DNA of 64,000 nucleotides from Nocardia seriolae NBRC 15557 (lineage in GTDB: Bacteria > Actinomycetota > Actinomycetes > Mycobacteriales > Mycobacteriaceae): positions 59,648-123,647 of the forward strand of contig NZ_BJWY01000003.1 in assembly GCF_007990715.1 (NCBI RefSeq), in the 5' to 3' direction. Within the stretch, counting starts at the first letter, position 1, and each line of letters begins with the position of its first letter. Of the stretch, positions 57,244-64,000 are shown piece by piece. The notes below the pieces were generated by a model. The model was not told where the DNA came from, ran no database searches, and worked only from the letters and a program-made list of their open reading frames with translations. A program made the translations under genes and the position numbers.

Positions 57244-58746
57244 CTAGTCGAGCGTCGCGTGCATGAGATAGACGTTGTAGCTGTTCCAAGCCGACACGGT
57301 GAAGTACAGGTCCTTCCCGGTGGACCAGGGATGCATGAACCCGCCGTAGGCGGTCGGATAGTCCTCGGTGCTCAGCAGCGGGACCGGATCCGACCAGGCC
57401 CCCTGGGGTTCGGCGGCGGTGCGCAGCACGATCTGCCCGCGCGTCACGTCCAGGTACACCAGCTGCCACTGCCCGGAGTCGCCGTCGTAGCGCACCGACA
57501 GCTCGCTGGCGGTGCCGGATACCAGTGGGGTGGCCAGCAATTCGTTGGCCCCGTCGGCCGCGACCCAACCGCCGTCGATCCAGTACTGGTAGGCCGACTT
57601 GTCGAGCACCCGATCGGCGGGCACCCGGGCCAGCCCGATGACGCCGAGGCGGCCGTTGGGTGTGCCGAACATGTAGACGTGGTCGCCGTGCGGCACCATG
57701 GTCGCGACCTGGAACCGCCCGGCCCCGAACAGGTTGTCCCAGCGCGCCCACTGCGATTTGGTCCAGGTGCGGCCGTTGTCGTCGGACCAGGCCAGGCCGC
57801 CGAGGTTGGTCCACCACAGGCCCGGGATCCGGCTCCCGTGGTTGACCGACATGTAGGTCAGGTACTGGCGGTCGCCGACGGCGAATCCGGAGGTGGGGAT
57901 GGTGGTGGTCTCGAAGTTCTTGATCTTGCGGCTGTCCAGGATCTCCGCGGCGTGGCAGCGGCTGTTCTGCACGAAATCGTCGAGCACCAGGCCCTGCGAC
58001 AGGTCGCGACCGCTGCTGTAGGCGATGGTGTTGCTGCGCCAATCCTGTTGGTCGGTGCCCGCCCCGCCCGGTTGCCAGCCCTTGCCGAAGGTGTCGCCGA
58101 ACACGACCGCGACCTGCCCGGGCTTGGTCTCCCAGATGAGCCCTAGATCGGTGCCGTCGACCGACCAGCGGGTATCGGTCCGGTTCACCGATCCGTGCCC
58201 GGTCACCTGATTCACCAGCTCGACCGACTCCACCCGCCGCGGCGGCACCGGCGCGGACCGCGGCGCGGGCGCGGCCGGTCGCGGGTCCGGGACGGGCGCG
58301 GGCTGCGGTTCGGGCGGCTCGCCGCCGGGCACCGGGATCGGGATGGGTTCGGGCTCGGGCGTGATCTCGACCCGCGGCAGTGCCGCGCTCCCGCCGCCGG
58401 GCTGGGTCTCCGGTGTCGGGGTGGCGGCGTCCCGGACGTCCGGACACGGACTGGCACACGGATCCGACGGCAGCGCAACCGAATCGACGCGGGTGTTGTC
58501 GGGCCGCGGCCCGGGCACCGGCACCGTGACGATCCGCGGCACCGGGATCGGAATCTTGATGGTCGTATTCGATTGGGGCTGCGGGGCAGCCGGATCCGGC
58601 TGCCTGGCGACCGGATCGAATCCCGTTTCGCCGCAACTGTTCACCGGGGCCGGTGCCCACGGCCGCGTGGGCGCGGCCGCCGCGGGGACGGTGACCGCCC
58701 CGAGGGTGACGACGCCCGACAGAATCAGCAGGTATCGAAATCCCAT
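57244..58746 (-). CDS. Secreted DUF4185 (GH183-like) protein, paralog 2
   Basis: Protein of 500 aa: signal peptide (about 1-25, VTVPAAAAP), the same VNSCGETGFDPVARQPDP start as paralog 1, a shorter Pro-rich linker with CASPCPDV, and a DUF4185 domain (about 185-500). The aspartate pair is conserved (DGTDLG and FGDTFGKG, about D197 and D215), as are NTIAYSSGRD, FVQNSRCHAAEI and the C-terminal SAWNSYNVYLMHATLD. It lies directly upstream of paralog 1 on the same strand with an 89-base gap. Divergence is mainly in the linker. Confidence 0.85.
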   Translation of the reverse strand: MGFRYLLILSGVVTLGAVTVPAAAAPTRPWAPAPVNSCGETGFDPVARQPDPAAPQPQSNTTIKIPIPVPRIVTVPVPGPRPDNTRVDSVALPSDPCASPCPDVRDAATPTPETQPGGGSAALPRVEITPEPEPIPIPVPGGEPPEPQPAPVPDPRPAAPAPRSAPVPPRRVESVELVNQVTGHGSVNRTDTRWSVDGTDLGLIWETKPGQVAVVFGDTFGKGWQPGGAGTDQQDWRSNTIAYSSGRDLSQGLVLDDFVQNSRCHAAEILDSRKIKNFETTTIPTSGFAVGDRQYLTYMSVNHGSRIPGLWWTNLGGLAWSDDNGRTWTKSQWARWDNLFGAGRFQVATMVPHGDHVYMFGTPNGRLGVIGLARVPADRVLDKSAYQYWIDGGWVAADGANELLATPLVSGTASELSVRYDGDSGQWQLVYLDVTRGQIVLRTAAEPQGAWSDPVPLLSTEDYPTAYGGFMHPWSTGKDLYFTVSAWNSYNVYLMHATLD

Positions 58747-58787
58747 GGGGCGCGGCTCTCCTCGCTCAAGATCGAATCGGCCCCACC

Positions 58788-60113
58788 TTACCGACGCCGG
58801 GAGTTCGCCGCGATGGCTACGATTCCGCCCGCGTAGACCGCCGCCCCGGCCGCCACCACCGCCGGTGAGCGCGCGTCCGCCGGAATGAGCAGAGCCGTCC
58901 CGGCCAGCGCCAGCACGAAGGTGATATTGAAGACGGTGTCCTGCAGGGCGAAGACCTGCCCGCGGTGGGCGTCGTCGATCTCCATCTGCATGGCCGCGTC
59001 GCCGGTCAGCTTGATCACCTGGCCCGCCAGGCCGAGCAGGAAAGCGGCTGCCAGCAACAGCAATTCGGCCCGGCGCTCGGTCTCGCCGGTGGCGATGGTG
59101 ATGGGCGTGACCAGGCCCAGCTGCACCGCGATGGCGGCCACCAGGCAGGACACCACGGTGCGCGCCCGGCCCAGCCGGGGAATCAGGATCGGCGCGACGG
59201 CGGCCGCGGTCAGCATGCCCGCACCGGTCGCGGTGATGGCCGCGCTGAACTTGGCGAGGTGGGTGCCGACCGCGGCCTCGTCACCGCGCCGCAGGGCCAG
59301 CACCATGAGCAGGGTGTCCGCGCCGAACACGATGCGGTGCGCGCCGATTCCGAGGAAGGTGGTGGTCACCTCCCGTGACCGCCAGGCCGCGGTCGCCCCC
59401 TGGCGCAGCCCGGCGGCAATGGCCCGCACCGTATTCGGCTCGTCGATCGCCCGCTCGCGCTCGGGTCCCAGTGCGCGCGGCCGGAATCCGGCCACCGCCA
59501 GCCCGCCCGCCACCGACCCGGTGGCGCTCACGGCCGCGGCGACCGCCGCCGCGAAGTCACCCGCTCCGATCAGTCCGATGATCGAGAAGCCCAGGCCCGC
59601 GCCGACAATCGCGCACCCGGAGGCCACCGTCGCCAGCACCGAGTTCATCGGCACCAGCCAGCGCCGGGCCAGTACCCGGGGCAGCGCGGCGGCCACGCCC
59701 GCGCCGACGAAGCGGCTCACGCCGACCACCGCCAGCGCGCCCACCAGCAGCGGAGTGGCGCGCACCCCGGCCAGCAGCCCCGCCGCGGTGAGCAGGATGA
59801 ACACCGCCCGCAGCAGATTGGCCACCAGCAGCACCGCGCGCCGGTCCCAGCGGTCCAGCAGCGCGCCCGCGTAGGGCCCGATGATCGAATACGGCAGCAG
59901 CAGCGCCGCGAAGCCGCCGGCGATGGCCAGCGGATCGGTCTGGCGTTCCGGATTGAACAGGATCGCCCCCGACAGCGCGGCCTGGAACATGCCGTCGCCG
60001 AACTGCCCGGCCAGCCGGACCGCGGACAACCGCAGGGTGCCGGGGTTTTCGCGCAGCCCGGCGCGGGCCGCCGCGAGCCGCTCGCGTAGTCGGGCCGGGC
60101 CGGTCGCGGTCAC
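58788..60113 (-). CDS. MFS transporter
   Basis: Membrane protein of 441 aa with about 12 helices. The N-terminal half has RLAGQFGDGMFQAALSGAILF and a cytosolic loop GALLDRWDRRAVLL equal to the MFS GxLaDrxGrr motif. The substrate is unknown; the family with this text includes multidrug and siderophore exporters. It starts at GTG 60113, which overlaps the NUDIX gene stop (GTGA), so both are translated together. Confidence 0.88.
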   Translation of the reverse strand: MTATGPARLRERLAAARAGLRENPGTLRLSAVRLAGQFGDGMFQAALSGAILFNPERQTDPLAIAGGFAALLLPYSIIGPYAGALLDRWDRRAVLLVANLLRAVFILLTAAGLLAGVRATPLLVGALAVVGVSRFVGAGVAAALPRVLARRWLVPMNSVLATVASGCAIVGAGLGFSIIGLIGAGDFAAAVAAAVSATGSVAGGLAVAGFRPRALGPERERAIDEPNTVRAIAAGLRQGATAAWRSREVTTTFLGIGAHRIVFGADTLLMVLALRRGDEAAVGTHLAKFSAAITATGAGMLTAAAVAPILIPRLGRARTVVSCLVAAIAVQLGLVTPITIATGETERRAELLLLAAAFLLGLAGQVIKLTGDAAMQMEIDDAHRGQVFALQDTVFNITFVLALAGTALLIPADARSPAVVAAGAAVYAGGIVAIAANSRRR

Positions 60114-60574
60114 CGGGACGGGTGCGTGGTGACCAGCGCGAAGACGGCCGCGCGCATATCGTCGGCCATGGGCAGGTTGTCGACGGTGTCGGAGTCGATC
60201 CACTGGAAGCGGTCGTGCTCGGCCGGATCCAGCCGAATCTCGCCGCCCTCGGCCTCGACCACGAAGCTGTACTTGCGCACCCGGGACTTGGTGCGGGTGG
60301 CGTAGTCGAAGCCACCCAGCACATCGGTGATGCGCACTACCCGCAGCGCGGTCTCCTCGAACAGCTCGCGCGCCACGCAGTCGGCGAAGGACTCCCCCGG
60401 CTCCACGCCGCCGGGTAGTTCCCACATGCCCTGGTGCGAGCCCTCGACACGCCGCACCACCAGCAGCTTGCCGCCGCGGAAGACGGCCACGCCCACGACG
60501 AAGTGCGCGATCCCCTCGCTCTCGGCCTGCTGCCGGAGCTCGCGCTCGATGCCCGCGAGTACCTCGGGTCGCAT
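60110..60574 (-). CDS. NUDIX hydrolase
   Basis: Protein of 154 aa with a complete NUDIX box, GGVEPGESFADCVARELFEETAL, preceded by LLVVRRVEGSHQGMWELP. The text resembles house-cleaning or DNA-mismatch-type (8-oxo-dGTP) hydrolases, but the substrate is open. ATG 60574 (MRPEVLAGIE) chosen because purine-rich GAGGGAGAG lies upstream; the frame extends to 60673. It forms an operon with the MFS gene. Confidence 0.9.
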   Translation of the reverse strand: MRPEVLAGIERELRQQAESEGIAHFVVGVAVFRGGKLLVVRRVEGSHQGMWELPGGVEPGESFADCVARELFEETALRVVRITDVLGGFDYATRTKSRVRKYSFVVEAEGGEIRLDPAEHDRFQWIDSDTVDNLPMADDMRAAVFALVTTHPSR

Positions 60575-60855
60575 CCCCCTGCTCTCCCTCTCGTTCCGCT
60601 TGCGGCACATCATGATACGGTCGCCGCCCGGAGCCCGCCGGGACGTGAGCGGGCCGGGGCCGCGCCGACGCATCCGGGCCGCTCAATCGCCGGGCATTTG
60701 CCCGAACCTACTATCCCGGGCGAATGGCCTGGTCGGCAGCGGGCGGAGTGAGCGTGCTCTCACGCTAGACTATTTACCTGGAGTTCAGCGCGAGGCCTGG
60801 ATTGTGCCCCTACCCTGGAACCCGATCGGTGCTCGCCGGTGAGAGGAGTACGGCG

Positions 60856-61629
60856 GTGTCCACCCTCACGACACCACACATCGATGTCCATCGTGGCGGC
60901 GACCGCATGAAAACCCGTGTGGCGTGGCTGGATTCGAAACATTCGTTCTCGTTCGGAGAACATTACGATCCCGACAACACCCATCACGGCCTGCTGCTGG
61001 TGAACAATGAGGACATCGTCCTGCCCGGTGAGGGTTTCGAAACCCATCCGCATCGGGATATGGAAATCGTCACCTGGGTGCTGAGCGGCAGCCTGGTGCA
61101 CCAGGATTCGCTGGGGCACAACGGCGTCATCTATCCCGGCCTGGCCCAGCGCATGAGCGCGGGCAGCGGCATTCTGCATTCGGAGAAGAACGATTCCTGG
61201 CGGCTGAGCGCCGCGGCCGAACATCAGGAGCCGGTGCATTTCGTTCAAATGTGGGTGGTGCCGGACGAATCCGGGCTGGACCCCGGCTACCAGCAGCTCG
61301 AGATCGACGACGAGCTGGCGGGCGGCGGCCTGGTGACGGTGGCTTCGGGGCTGCCGCGCTATCGCGACCGCACCGCCATCGCCATCGCCAGCAGCCACTC
61401 GGCGCTGCACGTGGCGCGGCTGCCGGGGGCGGCCGCCGAGATTCGCCTGCCGGAAGCTCCCTACCTGCACGTCTTCATTGCGCGCGGCGAGGTGGAGATG
61501 GAGGGGGCCGGCACCCTGTACGAGGGTGACGCGGTCCGGCTGGCCCGCAGCGGCGGTCAGCGTGTCACCGCGAACACGCCGTCGGAAATTCTGGTCTGGG
61601 AGATGCATGTCAGACTCGGCGGGCAATAG
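60856..61629 (+). CDS. Pirin family protein (bicupin)
   Basis: Protein of 257 aa with the pirin N-terminal cupin: FSFGEHYDPDNTHHGLLLVNNEDIVLPGEGFETHPHRDMEIVTWVLSGSLVHQDSLG, metal histidines in HPHRD and the later HSE. A second cupin is in the C-terminal half. Some relatives (YhhW) are quercetin dioxygenases. GTG 60856 has GAGAGGAG seven bases upstream. A possible -10 TAGACT lies at about 60766. It ends nine bases before the next gene. Confidence 0.93.
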   Translation: MSTLTTPHIDVHRGGDRMKTRVAWLDSKHSFSFGEHYDPDNTHHGLLLVNNEDIVLPGEGFETHPHRDMEIVTWVLSGSLVHQDSLGHNGVIYPGLAQRMSAGSGILHSEKNDSWRLSAAAEHQEPVHFVQMWVVPDESGLDPGYQQLEIDDELAGGGLVTVASGLPRYRDRTAIAIASSHSALHVARLPGAAAEIRLPEAPYLHVFIARGEVEMEGAGTLYEGDAVRLARSGGQRVTANTPSEILVWEMHVRLGGQ

Positions 61630-61638
61630 CATCGGACC

Positions 61639-62139
61639 ATGAACCAGTACCCGCCGCCCGGACAGTACGGACAGCCCGACCCGGGTCAGTACCAGTCGGC
61701 ACCGCCCGGAAGCTATCCGCCGCCCGGCGGTCCGCAGTACTGGACGGAATCGCCCAAGGGCAAGGGCATGGCCATTACCGCCCTGGTCTTCGGCATCATC
61801 GGCCTGATCACGTTCTTCACCATCTTCGGCGGCGTCCTCGCCGGACTGGTCGGACTGGTGCTGGGTGTGATCGCCATGGTGCGGGCGCGCCGCGGCTCCG
61901 CGGGCGGGTTCGGCATGGCGCTCGCGGGCGCGATCACCGGGGCGCTCGGGTTGATCGGTGGCTTGCTGTTCGGGCTGTTCGCGTGGGTCGTCTTCAAGGA
62001 TTCGGGCGGTAGCGATCTGCTCGACTGCCTCAGCAAGGCGGGCAACGACCAGGCCAAGATCCAGCAGTGCCAGGACGAGTTCAACAAGCGCGTGGACGAC
62101 CGGTTCGGCGTGACCATCACGCCCATGCCGACTCGCTGA
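61639..62139 (+). CDS. DUF4190 family membrane protein
   Basis: Protein of 166 aa. The N-terminus is Pro/Gly/Tyr/Gln-rich (YPPPGQYGQPDPGQYQ), followed by two membrane segments with glycine zippers (AITALVFGIIGLITFFTIFGGVLAGLVGLVLGV and AITGALGLIGGLLFGLFAWV) and a soluble tail with two cysteines. The function of the family is unknown. It is probably cotranscribed with pirin. Confidence 0.8.
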   Translation: MNQYPPPGQYGQPDPGQYQSAPPGSYPPPGGPQYWTESPKGKGMAITALVFGIIGLITFFTIFGGVLAGLVGLVLGVIAMVRARRGSAGGFGMALAGAITGALGLIGGLLFGLFAWVVFKDSGGSDLLDCLSKAGNDQAKIQQCQDEFNKRVDDRFGVTITPMPTR

Positions 62140-62149
62140 TCGGAGCGGC

Positions 62150-62623
62150 CTACCCGCTGACCGGGCGGCATTCGCGGGTGGCCGCGAGCACGTCGGCCAG
62201 TTCGGGCCGAAAGTCCCCCTCGGGCGGGTGAATCCACGCCCGATAGCCGTTGTGCTCATCCGACGGCGAGGGCAGCACGATATTGCTGCCGGGCAGTGCT
62301 ACGGAGGCGCAATCGCGGAAAAGGTCGGAGAACAAGGTCATATCGAGGTACGAGTCGTCCATCGGGCCGGTGAGAAAGGTCCAGCGCCCCGAGCGCGGGT
62401 GAGCGATGATCGGACCGCACCGCTGCTGTGCGCTCAGCCGGTCGCGGACGCGCCGTCCCAGGTCGGCGGGCATGGTCACGGCTCCGACGGCCCCGACCTC
62501 CAACATGATTCGGCCCAGCGCCGAGTCCACCACCCCGTAGAGACCGTGCTCCTTGCGGTAGCGGCGGCAGCGGGCCAGCGCTTCCTGGGTGGCGGTATAT
62601 GAGGACGGGTCCAGCGCGCTCAT
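62150..62623 (-). CDS. Conserved protein of unknown function, divergent from the XRE regulator
   Basis: Soluble protein of 157 aa. Conserved-looking text GPIIAHPRSGRWTFLTGPMDDSYLDMTLFSDLFRDCASVALPGSNIVLPSPSDEHNGYRAWIHPP is shared with a group of actinobacterial proteins often near XRE/DUF397 genes and resembling a bifunctional primase/polymerase N-terminal fragment; I could not confirm a fold. ATG 62623 has AGGAGG seven bases upstream. The shared upstream region holds a TGAC-N4-GTCA repeat. Confidence 0.65.
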   Translation of the reverse strand: MSALDPSSYTATQEALARCRRYRKEHGLYGVVDSALGRIMLEVGAVGAVTMPADLGRRVRDRLSAQQRCGPIIAHPRSGRWTFLTGPMDDSYLDMTLFSDLFRDCASVALPGSNIVLPSPSDEHNGYRAWIHPPEGDFRPELADVLAATRECRPVSG

Positions 62624-62665
62624 GGCGAACCTCCTGCTACCGACCCTAAGCCCGGGCAATCGGTA

Positions 62666-62677
62666 TGACAATAGTCA
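62666..62677. promoter_or_regulatory. Small inverted repeat in the divergent promoter
   Basis: TGACAATAGTCA, perfect 4-bp arms with an AATA spacer, centrally placed between the divergent unknown gene and the XRE gene. Candidate operator for the XRE protein. Confidence 0.45.
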
Positions 62678-62713
62678 CACGCCCGCGAGTTGCCCGGCGT
62701 AGCATCACGGGTC

Positions 62714-63565
62714 ATGGCTCCCGTCTCGCCCACCGTCGCGCGGTGGGAACTGGTCCTGCGGCTGCGTGAACTGCGTGAGCAACGCGGCTTCGATTCGGCG
62801 ACCTTCGCCAAGCGCGTCGGCTTCACCGCGGCCAACTGGTCGCACGTGGAGAAGGGCCGGCGCGTGCTCACCGCCACCACCATCGGGCCGGTGCTGGAGC
62901 TGCTCGAGGTGGAGGGCGAGGAGCGCGAGGAACTGCTGGAACTGCTGGTGCTGAGCAAGGAGCGCGGCTGGTGGGCCAAGTCCGCGGCGCTCATCGGGCC
63001 GGAGCTGCAACGGTATTACGGCATGGAGCTGGGCGCGGAGAGCATTCGCAGCTATGACAGCCTGGTGGTGCCGGGCCTGTTGCAGACCGAGGACTACGCG
63101 CGGGCGCTCATCAGCGCCGACGTCATGATCCGGCCGGTACAGGTGGAACAGCTTGTGGCCGTGCGTTTGCGGCGGCAGGAGCGATTACGCGGCGAAGATC
63201 GGGTGGAGCTCACCGCGGTGATCGGCGAGGCCACGCTCCTGCAACAGATCGGCGGCCCGAAAGTATTGCGCGGGCAACTCGAGCATCTGGCAACACTGCT
63301 GGACGAGCTGGATTCTATTTCGGTGCGGGTGATTCCGTTCACCGCGACCCGAGGCGCACTGCTGGGCGGGTCGAGTTTTCATCTGCTGGATTTCGCTTCC
63401 GAAAATCTGCCCACCTTCACCTGGGTGGAGAGCGCGGTTTTCGGTGGGGCGGTGGAGGATCCGGAGCAGATTCGCGATCTGCGGTTCGCATTTGTGCGTG
63501 CCCTCGACCAATCTCTCGGTCGCGCAGAATCTTTGGAGCTCATCAAACGCTATTCGCAAGGGTAG
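62714..63565 (+). CDS. XRE-family regulator with DUF5753 domain
   Basis: Protein of 283 aa: a helix-turn-helix (about 12-75, LRELREQRGFDSATFAKRVGFTAANWSHVEKGRRVLT) and a C-terminal DUF5753 domain (about 100-280) with IRSYDSLVVPGLLQTEDYARALISAD, both typical of the actinobacterial Scr1/BldB-type XRE proteins paired with a DUF397 gene. Such pairs resemble toxin-antitoxin or developmental switches. The DUF397 gene follows after seven bases. Confidence 0.9.
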   Translation: MAPVSPTVARWELVLRLRELREQRGFDSATFAKRVGFTAANWSHVEKGRRVLTATTIGPVLELLEVEGEEREELLELLVLSKERGWWAKSAALIGPELQRYYGMELGAESIRSYDSLVVPGLLQTEDYARALISADVMIRPVQVEQLVAVRLRRQERLRGEDRVELTAVIGEATLLQQIGGPKVLRGQLEHLATLLDELDSISVRVIPFTATRGALLGGSSFHLLDFASENLPTFTWVESAVFGGAVEDPEQIRDLRFAFVRALDQSLGRAESLELIKRYSQG

Positions 63566-63572
63566 GAGACGC

Positions 63573-63995
63573 ATGCGTGACGGTAAAATGCTGCCCATGC
63601 TTACCACCGCGAAGTACCACCCGGAATCCACCGGTTGGTTCACGTCGTCTCGTACCAATAACGGAAATCAGTGCGTGGAGGTTCGATTCGACGGTGATGC
63701 GGTGCTCATCCGCGACAGCAAGTACCGGCGCAATCCGGAACATCGCCTTGACGACGAGCCCATCATCACCGTCACAGCCGCAGAATGGATGATATTCCTG
63801 GCCGTTGTGCTGGGCCGCCATATCCACCGCACCGCGCTCATCGCCGACCCGGCCCTGAGCGCGGAGACCGGTGCCGACGGCCACACCTCCCTCACCCACC
63901 GAGAGATCACCCTCGTCTACACCCCTGGCGAATGGGATGCCTTCGTCGCCGGGGTCCGGGACGGGGAATTCGACCGGGTGCCGATTTCTGCCTAG
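63573..63995 (+). CDS. DUF397 protein with duplicated tail
   Basis: Protein of 140 aa, about twice the usual DUF397 length. The first unit is WFTSSRTNNGNQCVEVRFDGDAVLIRDSKYR...ITVTAAEWMIFL; after an insertion, LVYTPGEWDAFVAGVRDGEFD repeats the family's C-terminal FTPxEWxAFlxGVkxGEFD element. GGTAGGAG precedes ATG 63573. It is coupled to the XRE gene upstream, its presumptive partner or regulator. The window ends five bases after its stop. Confidence 0.8.
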   Translation: MRDGKMLPMLTTAKYHPESTGWFTSSRTNNGNQCVEVRFDGDAVLIRDSKYRRNPEHRLDDEPIITVTAAEWMIFLAVVLGRHIHRTALIADPALSAETGADGHTSLTHREITLVYTPGEWDAFVAGVRDGEFDRVPISA

Positions 63996-64000
63996 TGTCG

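Noticed and set aside
55472..58660. A single 1062-codon minus-strand frame through both DUF4185 genes
   Set aside because: Only the part below 57154 is real protein; the upper part is the out-of-frame shadow of paralog 2, which has its own frame, signal peptide and stop.

Overview
This is a high-GC actinobacterial chromosome segment centred on the replication origin. Gene order, protein sequences and the mycolic-acid-type division and cell-wall gene set point to a Nocardia or a very close relative within Mycobacteriales. The core order pknB ... trpG/pabA-crgA ... ppiA ... tRNA-Ile-DUF3566-gyrA-gyrB-dciA-recF-dnaN-[oriC]-dnaA-rpmH-rnpA-yidD-yidC-jag-rsmG-parA-parB-GNAT-cwlM-trxA-trxB-rsmA-sigM-murJ-DUF6049-nudix-pcnA is the same backbone as in Mycobacterium tuberculosis. 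No phage, insertion sequence, CRISPR array or plasmid gene is visible.

Layout. 1-6.7 kb: the Ser/Thr kinase PknB, a short pabA-reductase-deaminase operon that looks like a split RibD, crgA, a PH-domain protein, a rhomboid protease and a peptidyl-prolyl isomerase. 6.4-13.7 kb: glmS, a DrrAB-type ABC exporter, a probable 6C small RNA, a class III adenylate cyclase, a protoglobin with a cysteine-tailed MarR regulator, and tRNA-Ala. 13.8-23.1 kb, minus strand: tRNA-Ile, a DUF3566 protein, gyrA, gyrB, dciA, recF, dnaN. 23.15-23.92 kb: oriC, with DnaA boxes, a TAG-trinucleotide run resembling a DnaA-trio, and helically spaced TCCTCGAGGA palindromes. 23.9-29 kb: dnaA (minus) divergent from rpmH-rnpA-yidD-yidC-jag (plus). 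29-33 kb: rsmG, parA, parB and a GNAT-like gene, with several parS-like sites. 33-45.5 kb, minus strand: cwlM, trxA, trxB, anti-sigma factor, sigM, murJ-pseudokinase, DUF6049, NUDIX. 45.7-64 kb is accessory: pcnA, an unknown gene, a molybdate regulator and transporter operon interrupted by a DUF885 peptidase-like gene, the 5-oxoprolinase genes pxpABC, two tandem DUF4185 (GH183-like) secreted proteins, a NUDIX-MFS pair, pirin, a DUF4190 protein, and an XRE/DUF397 pair divergent from an unknown gene.

How they fit together. Origin firing (DnaA, DnaN, RecF, DciA, gyrase), segregation (ParA, ParB, at least seven parS-like sites over 40 kb) and envelope growth are packed around oriC. In M. tuberculosis PknB phosphorylates CwlM and the MurJ pseudokinase. 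Here PknB keeps its lysine, aspartate and activation-loop threonines. CwlM has lost its zinc histidines and MurJ carries a dead kinase domain, so the same control circuit can be read from the sequence.

Coordinates of starts were chosen from ribosome-binding sites and overlaps read by eye. Family assignments rest on recognised motifs, not on database searches.
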